DNA of 11,468 bases, taken from assembly GCA_000431235.1 (NCBI GenBank), contig HF988724.1:37729-49196 (forward strand). The letters run 5' to 3'. This DNA is from Coprobacillus sp. CAG:698. Its GTDB lineage: Bacteria; Bacillota_I; Bacilli_A; ML615J-28; CAG-698. A model generated the notes under the pieces. That model made no database searches and had not been told where the DNA came from. It saw nothing but the letters and a program-made list of their open reading frames with translations. Shown here piece by piece: positions 6,905 to 11,468 of the stretch (position 1 is the stretch's first letter; the number at the start of each line of letters is the position of its first letter). The position numbers were made by a program, and so were the translations under genes.

Positions 6905-8044
6905 ATGCCTATAAATTCATTATATATTCATGTTCCTTTTTGTGATCATATTTGTATTTATTGTGACTTTTATAAGATGATTGCAAAGGAAAAATCAATT
7001 GAAAAATATTTTGATTATTTATTAAAAGAATTAGAAATGAAAAAAGAATATATGAAAGAAATAAAAACAATTTATATTGGAGGAGGAACTCCATCATGTG
7101 TTAAAACTGCAATTCTAAGAAAATTATTTATAAAATTATCAAAATTAATAAATCTTAATTCGGTAATTGAGTTCACTATGGAATGCAATCCTAAAGATGT
7201 AAATGATGAATTAATTTCTTTATTTAAAGAGTTTAATGTTAATCGAATAAGTCTTGGTGCGCAGTCACTAGATGATAATAAACTTATGATTCTTAATCGT
7301 AATCATACGCATTATGATATTTATAAAGCTATAAATCTTCTTAAAAACAATAATATAACAAATATTAGTTGTGACTTAATTTATGGTTTACAAAATGATA
7401 CATATGAATTATTAGAAAAAGATATTTTAAAATTAATTGATTTAGATGTGAAACATATATCATGTTATACTTTAATCATCGAAGAAAAAACAATACTAGA
7501 AAAAATGATAAAACATTGCAATTACAAACCATTAGATGATGATGTAGAAGCTGATATCTATGAGAAAATAACTAATCTTTTGTCTGAAAAAGGTTATGAA
7601 CGATATGAAATTAGTAATTATTCAAAAGAAGGATATGAAAGCATTCATAATATGACATATTGGATGAATGATAATTATTTAGGTGTTGGTGCAGGCGCAA
7701 GCTATTTCATTGATAATGTTCAATATAAAAATATAACCAATTTAAATAAATATTATGAAGGAATAGATAAAAATAATTTAGTGTACTCAGAAATGAATAT
7801 TCTTTCAAAAAGTGATTTGATGTATGATGAAATAATGCTTAAACTAAGAACTCGTAAAGGAATTGATATAAATGAATTTTATAATAAATTTAATGTTTCC
7901 TTACTTGAAATAAATAATATAAATAAACATTTATCAAATGGCAATTTAATTTTAGATGATAATAACATATATGTTAATCCTAAGCAAATGTATATTGTTA
8001 ATTCTATATTAACTGACATTTTGTCTTTTGACCTTTTTGATTGA
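6905..8044 (+). CDS. hemW: HemW-type radical SAM heme chaperone (HemN-like)
   Basis: The 379-residue product begins with the family signature HVPFCDHICIYCDF. Cys13, Cys17 and Cys20 form the CxxxCxxC motif that binds the 4Fe-4S cluster and S-adenosylmethionine. The fourth cysteine of true coproporphyrinogen dehydrogenase HemN is absent (CDF instead), which places it with HemW. GGGTPS at 59-64, RISLGAQS, and the later YEISNYS, HNMTYW and YLGVGAGA segments all fit, as does the length of about 380. HemW proteins are cytoplasmic and thought to carry heme to membrane cytochromes; older annotation calls them oxygen-independent coproporphyrinogen III oxidase. I chose ATG 6905 over the in-frame GTG 6896 because of the ribosome binding site. 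It probably has its own promoter. The xerD promoter lies in its last codons. No other heme gene is in the window, so the heme role here rests on family knowledge. Confidence 0.88.
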   Translation: MPINSLYIHVPFCDHICIYCDFYKMIAKEKSIEKYFDYLLKELEMKKEYMKEIKTIYIGGGTPSCVKTAILRKLFIKLSKLINLNSVIEFTMECNPKDVNDELISLFKEFNVNRISLGAQSLDDNKLMILNRNHTHYDIYKAINLLKNNNITNISCDLIYGLQNDTYELLEKDILKLIDLDVKHISCYTLIIEEKTILEKMIKHCNYKPLDDDVEADIYEKITNLLSEKGYERYEISNYSKEGYESIHNMTYWMNDNYLGVGAGASYFIDNVQYKNITNLNKYYEGIDKNNLVYSEMNILSKSDLMYDEIMLKLRTRKGIDINEFYNKFNVSLLEINNINKHLSNGNLILDDNNIYVNPKQMYIVNSILTDILSFDLFD

Positions 8045-8056
8045 TTGTGCTATACT
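8028..8056 (+). promoter_or_regulatory. Strong extended -10 promoter for xerD-deoB-lipase
   Basis: TTGACC at 8028-8033 and TATACT at 8051-8056 are exactly 17 bases apart, and TGC directly before the -10 gives the extended -10 TGn element. The -35 lies in the last codons of hemW. Transcription would begin near 8063, so the leader is only about 10 bases and starts at the ribosome binding site GGTGAT (8063-8068). Confidence 0.75.
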
Positions 8057-8072
8057 ATATATGGTGATTTAA

Positions 8073-8975
8073 ATGACTAATTATTTAATTGAGTATGAAA
8101 TGTATATAACTACTGAATTAGGATTGAGTAAAAATACTTGTGATAACTACTTAAAAGATAACGAAGATTATTTAAAGTATTTGATGAAGTACAGAAATGT
8201 TTGTGATCCTAAAGATATTAGTGTAAATGATATAAGAAGTTATTTAGTGACTTTAAAAAGAAAAAATTTAACTTCAAGTAGCATTTCAAGAAAGTTATCG
8301 TCAATTAAATCTTTTCATAGCTTTCTTGTAAAATTCCACTACTCTAATCAAAATGTTGCTAAGACGATTACAAATCCTAAAAAAGAAAAAAAGCTTCCAA
8401 CTGTTTTATCGTTAGAAGAAGTTGATGCTCTTTTAGCAACTTTTAATGAATCAACACCATTAGAACTTCGTAATAAAACAATGGTTGAACTTACATATTC
8501 ATGTGGACTGAGAGTAAGTGAATTAATCAACTTAAAATTATCATCAATCCATTTACAAATGGGAATAATTGATGTTGTTGGTAAAGGAACTAAAGAACGT
8601 ATTGTTCCTATAGGAAACAAAGCTAGTGAATTGATAAAAAGATATTTAGAGTTTGGAAGACCTAAACTTGCGAGTCCAAAGATAAATGATTATTTATTTT
8701 TAAATCACAATGGTGAGCAAATGACTAGACAAATGTTCTTTATTATAATTCGTGATAAAGCTAAGGAAGCAAATATCACGAAAGCTATTTCGCCACACAA
8801 GCTAAGACATAGTTTTGCAACTCATCTTTTAGAACGTGGATTAGATTTGCGTTTGATTCAAGAACTTTTAGGTCATTCTGACATTTCAACAACCGAAATT
8901 TATACGCATATTAATAGTGCAAAGATAAAGGATGTTTTTGAAAATTCACATCCTCATGCGAAAAATAAAAAATAA
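8073..8975 (+). CDS. xerD: Site-specific tyrosine recombinase XerD
   Basis: The 300-residue product has the usual XerC/XerD length. Residues 1-90 form the SAM-like core-binding domain (GLSKNTCDNYLKDN, SSSISRKLSSIKSFH). The C-terminal catalytic domain carries all expected residues: Arg147 (CGLRVSEL), Lys171 (GKGTKER), His242 and Arg245 (HKLRHSFATH), His268 (LLGHSDISTT) and the nucleophile Tyr277 (IYTHI). With its XerC partner this family resolves chromosome dimers at dif at the terminus. I prefer XerD over XerC or a mobile integrase because deoB follows immediately, the order seen in Bacillus subtilis, and because no att-like repeats or phage genes are nearby. The ATG at 8073 follows GGTGAT by four bases. 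deoB begins 14 bases after the stop, so they are very likely cotranscribed. No dif-like site was seen in the window. Confidence 0.92.
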   Translation: MTNYLIEYEMYITTELGLSKNTCDNYLKDNEDYLKYLMKYRNVCDPKDISVNDIRSYLVTLKRKNLTSSSISRKLSSIKSFHSFLVKFHYSNQNVAKTITNPKKEKKLPTVLSLEEVDALLATFNESTPLELRNKTMVELTYSCGLRVSELINLKLSSIHLQMGIIDVVGKGTKERIVPIGNKASELIKRYLEFGRPKLASPKINDYLFLNHNGEQMTRQMFFIIIRDKAKEANITKAISPHKLRHSFATHLLERGLDLRLIQELLGHSDISTTEIYTHINSAKIKDVFENSHPHAKNKK

Positions 8976-8989
8976 AGGAGATTATCATA

Positions 8990-10180
8990 ATGAAAACATA
9001 TAAACGTGTATTTTGTATCGTTATTGATTCTGTAGGGTGTGGTGAATGCCCTGATAGTTATTTATATGGCGACAAAGGAGCAAATACTTTAAAACATTTA
9101 AGTTATAGTAAACCTGATTTTTCTATTCCAACACTTAAAAAACTAGGAATTGGAAATATCACTGACATTAATAATACTGAACCAACAAAAAATCCTTTGG
9201 CCGCTTTTGGTAAATGCCGAGAATTAAGTGTTGGTAAAGATACTTTAACTGGGCATTTCGAAATTATGGGTTTAGAAGTGACTAAAAAATTCCCTTCATT
9301 TACAGAAAATGGTTTTCCAAAAGAATTGATTGAAAAATTAGAAAAAGAATCTGGACATGAATTTATTGGTAATTATGCAGCCAGCGGAACTGAGATAATC
9401 AAAGAATTAGGCTTAGAGCATATGAAAACCGGAAAAATAATTATTTATACTTCAGCTGATTCAGTTTTACAACTTGCCGCAAACGAAGAAGTAGTTTCAG
9501 TTCCAGAACTATATAGAGTTTGTGAAATAGCTCGTAAAATAACTTTAGAAAATCCTGATTGGATGGTAGGACGCATTATTGCTCGACCATTTGTTGGAAC
9601 AACTCCAGAAAACTTTACGCGTACACCACGTAGACATGATTACGTTATCAAGCCTTTTGGTCGCACTTGTCTTGATATCTTAAAAGATAACAAACTTGAT
9701 GTTGTTGCCATTGGCAAAATAAGAGATATATTCGATGGTGAAGGCATCACTGAAGCAACAAAAATAGTTTCTAATCATGATGGTATGCTTAAAACAATTG
9801 ATATTGCTAAAAATAAAGACTTTCATGGCTTGTGTTTTGTTAATTTAGTTGATTTTGATGCTTTATATGGACATAGACGTAATCCTGTTGGATATGCTAA
9901 TTGTTTAGAAGAGTTTGATAATGATTTAACTGAATTACTAAAATATATTAGTGATGATGATTTGTTAATGATTTGTGCTGATCATGGAAATGATCCTGTT
10001 CACTCTGGCACAGATCATACTCGCGAATATATTCCTTTAATTGTTTATGGAACAAATATCAATCCTATAGATTTAGGAACACGTAAAACTTATGCTGACA
10101 TAGGTACAACAATTTGCGATAATTTTAATTTGAAGGGAACAGGCTTAGGAATAAGCTTCTTAAAAGATATTTCTAAATAA
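8990..10180 (+). CDS. deoB: Phosphopentomutase
   Basis: The 396-residue product is full length. Phosphopentomutase interconverts ribose 1-phosphate (or deoxyribose 1-phosphate) and the 5-phosphate, linking nucleoside breakdown to the pentose phosphate pathway in the cytoplasm. It belongs to the alkaline phosphatase superfamily with two manganese ions. Against the Bacillus cereus enzyme the metal ligands and the phosphorylated threonine can be placed: Asp13 (VIDSVGCGE), Thr85 (GKDTLTGH), Asp290 and His295 (VDFDALYGH), Asp331 and His332 (CADHGND) and His343 (TDHTREY). The start ATG follows AAAGGAG by a good distance. It lies 14 bases after xerD and 15 before the lipase-like gene, in one operon. 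In B. subtilis the gene is followed by purine nucleoside phosphorylase, which is absent here. Confidence 0.96.
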   Translation: MKTYKRVFCIVIDSVGCGECPDSYLYGDKGANTLKHLSYSKPDFSIPTLKKLGIGNITDINNTEPTKNPLAAFGKCRELSVGKDTLTGHFEIMGLEVTKKFPSFTENGFPKELIEKLEKESGHEFIGNYAASGTEIIKELGLEHMKTGKIIIYTSADSVLQLAANEEVVSVPELYRVCEIARKITLENPDWMVGRIIARPFVGTTPENFTRTPRRHDYVIKPFGRTCLDILKDNKLDVVAIGKIRDIFDGEGITEATKIVSNHDGMLKTIDIAKNKDFHGLCFVNLVDFDALYGHRRNPVGYANCLEEFDNDLTELLKYISDDDLLMICADHGNDPVHSGTDHTREYIPLIVYGTNINPIDLGTRKTYADIGTTICDNFNLKGTGLGISFLKDISK

Positions 10181-10195
10181 TTGAAGGGATAATTT

Positions 10196-11101
10196 ATGGA
10201 ATTATTTACAAAAACATATATAGAAGCATTTGACAAAAAGAAATTAGTAGCATATATTTCAAATAATGAAAATTATGACACTGTTATAATTGTTGTTCAT
10301 GGTATGGCAGAACACATAGAAAGATATTTTGAGTTTTGCGAGAAATTAATTAAAAGAGGCTATAAAGTATATGCATATAGTCATCGTGGTCACTTTCCTA
10401 CTGATACAATTGAAAATTATGGATATATGGGCGATGGTGATAACTTTCAAAACCTTGTTGAAGATTTAAACTGTATTGTTGAATACGTAAAGAAAAATGA
10501 AGAAAACAAAAAAATATGTATTTTCTCACACAGCATGGGAAGTTTTGTTTCAAATCGTTTTTCAGAATTATATGGAAATAAAATCAATGGTCTAATTTTA
10601 TGTGGAAGCGGATCAAATTCTAACTTTTTGCTAACAACAGGAAATATTCTAGCATCAACTTTAATTTTCTTTAAAGGAAGAAAATATCGCAGCAAATTAC
10701 TTGATAAAATTACCTTTGGAGCTTACAATAAAAAATTTAAACCAAATAGAACTGAAGTAGACTGGATTAATCGAGACGAAAAAGAAGTTGATAAATATAT
10801 AGACGATCCTGAATGTGGTGGAATCTTCACATTAGCATATTTTAAATACTTTTTCAAAGGAACAAAAAAGCTAAATAAAAATCATAAAAAAACACCTCAA
10901 AATTTAAAAGTTTTAATTTTTGCTGGAGATAAAGATCCAGTAGGGAACATGGGTAAAGGTACAACAAAACTATACAATAAAATGAAAAATGAAAATGTAA
11001 CTTTTAAACTTTTTAAGGATTGTAGACATGAAATAATGCTTGAAAAAAATAAAGATGAAGTACATAATTATGTATTAGATTGGCTTGATAATAACTTATA
11101 A
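10196..11101 (+). CDS. Alpha/beta hydrolase, lysophospholipase or monoacylglycerol lipase type
   Basis: The 301-residue product has the serine hydrolase layout of the PldB/monoacylglycerol lipase (Hydrolase_4) group. HGMAEHIERY at 35-44 supplies the oxyanion-hole HG and the family EHxxRY element. SHSMGS at 111-116 holds the nucleophile Ser113. AGDKDPVG at 243-250 holds the probable acid Asp247, and CRHEIM at 276-281 holds His278. There is no signal peptide, so it is likely cytoplasmic or loosely membrane-bound. The family releases fatty acids from monoacylglycerols or lysophospholipids; the substrate here is not shown. Oddities are that the first glycine of the GxSxG elbow is Ser111, and that the usual D-RGHG segment reads SHRGHF. 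The ribosome binding site AAGGGAT (10184-10190) precedes ATG 10196. It is the last gene of the xerD-deoB run. Confidence 0.85.
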   Translation: MELFTKTYIEAFDKKKLVAYISNNENYDTVIIVVHGMAEHIERYFEFCEKLIKRGYKVYAYSHRGHFPTDTIENYGYMGDGDNFQNLVEDLNCIVEYVKKNEENKKICIFSHSMGSFVSNRFSELYGNKINGLILCGSGSNSNFLLTTGNILASTLIFFKGRKYRSKLLDKITFGAYNKKFKPNRTEVDWINRDEKEVDKYIDDPECGGIFTLAYFKYFFKGTKKLNKNHKKTPQNLKVLIFAGDKDPVGNMGKGTTKLYNKMKNENVTFKLFKDCRHEIMLEKNKDEVHNYVLDWLDNNL

Positions 11102-11185
11102 TAAAAAGTTTAAATTAATTATAAATGCATTAGAAAAATAACATTCTCATAAAATGATTTTAAAAAGAAGAAGTTATAAAAAAAC

Positions 11186-11219
11186 AAACTCTAGAGATAC
11201 ATTTCTTTAGAGTTTTTTT
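11186..11219 (+). terminator. Intrinsic terminator of the xerD-deoB-lipase operon
   Basis: AAACTCTA at 11186-11193 pairs with TAGAGTTT at 11208-11215, and the T-run continues to 11219. An A-run at 11178-11184 before the stem could let it work on the other strand as well. It lies 85 bases after the lipase stop codon. Confidence 0.85.
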
Positions 11220-11233
11220 ATATTTTTTAAAGA

Positions 11234-11261
11234 ATTTACTTAAAAATTAATTTAAGTAAAT
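11234..11261. repeat. Perfect 11-bp AT-rich hairpin
   Basis: ATTTACTTAAA at 11234-11244 pairs with TTTAAGTAAAT at 11251-11261 around the loop AATTAA. No T-run follows. It may be an operator-like palindrome for a gene beyond the window or part of a stacked terminator region; AT-rich DNA makes such palindromes easier to get by chance. Confidence 0.5.
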
Positions 11262-11309
11262 ATATTCATTTGTAAAATAAGAATATATTTAGTCGAAAAA
11301 TGTCATGTT

Positions 11310-11340
11310 AAAGGCTTATTAAAGCTCTTTTTTATTTTTT
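11310..11340 (+). terminator. Second terminator-like hairpin
   Basis: AAAG-GCTT (11310-11317) pairs with AAGC-CTTT (11322-11330, one bulged T) around ATTA, followed by six T, one A and six T. The stem is short but the tail is strong. It could be a backup terminator for the upstream operon. Confidence 0.5.
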
Positions 11341-11468
11341 ATCAAAATCAATTCAAATAACAACTTAATTTCAACAAAATCAAACCCAAAAATGACTCGT
11401 AATCGATTTTTACAATTAAAACAATTAAATACTCGTGATGAATAAAAATAACAAAATAAATGAAATAT

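Larger units (their letters stand above)
11102..11468. other. AT-rich gene-free stretch at the window end
   Basis: These 367 bases contain the operon terminator (11186-11219), a perfect hairpin (11234-11261) and a second terminator-like hairpin (11310-11340). The only small frame noted after 11340 encodes 17 residues (ATG near 11392) and has no ribosome binding site, so I do not call it. No RNA gene was recognised. Confidence 0.6.

Noticed and set aside
8073..8975. The tyrosine recombinase as an integrase of a mobile element
   Set aside because: Length and motifs are XerC/XerD-like, deoB follows directly as in Bacillus, and no att repeats or phage genes are nearby.
11340..11468. Start of another gene at the right edge
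   Set aside because: The only ATG frame is 17 codons and stops at a TAA, with no ribosome binding site; nothing supports a gene.

Overview
The window reads as two unlike pieces of DNA joined near position 3400, with every supported gene on the + strand. Positions 1-3400 are moderately GC-rich: 601-660 hold 25 G/C of 60, and 3241-3300 hold 24 of 60. This part carries the 3' end of one very long surface-protein gene in the style of gut Clostridia, then a 645-base gap with what looks like a broken small gene. From about 3420 onward the DNA is strongly AT-rich: 3601-3660 hold 14 G/C of 60, and 7921-7980 hold 11 of 60. Its genes, ribosome binding sites and xerD-deoB order point to a low-GC Firmicutes/Bacilli-type organism, possibly an uncultured gut lineage related to Mollicutes. 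That taxonomic reading is inference. The composition break could be horizontal transfer or an assembly join.

Layout. (1) 3-2945: 3' part of a giant cell-surface protein with a beta-helix-like start, MBG-like modules, five divergent InlB-B-like repeats, one membrane helix and a cationic amphipathic tail. (2) 2946-3590: no convincing intact gene, two inverted repeats and a possible frame-broken gene. (3) 3591-4460: an unrecognised single-pass membrane-anchored protein, followed by a hairpin terminator. (4) 4721-6589: a lipoprotein with about four Big_2-type Ig-like domains and a C-terminal domain that I recognise from motifs as a barnase/RNase Sa-type ribonuclease. It has its own promoter and a long 3' hairpin. 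(5) 6905-8044: hemW, the radical-SAM heme chaperone. (6) 8073-11101: a tight run of xerD, deoB and an alpha/beta hydrolase of the lysophospholipase/monoacylglycerol lipase type, started by a strong extended -10 promoter inside the end of hemW and closed by a terminator at 11186-11219. (7) 11220-11468: AT-rich, no gene seen, two more hairpins.

How the genes fit together. hemW, xerD and deoB are ordinary chromosomal housekeeping genes, and xerD followed by deoB is also the order in Bacillus subtilis. In B. subtilis the next gene is a purine nucleoside phosphorylase; here it is a lipase-like hydrolase. The standout locus is the Ig-domain lipoprotein carrying an RNase on the cell surface. The barnase catalytic residues (Lys, Glu, Arg, Arg, His) can all be placed, the domain has an insertion and a C-terminal extension that barnase lacks, and no barstar-like immunity gene is visible in the window. 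It could be a surface toxin or a nucleic-acid scavenging enzyme; the sequence does not decide.
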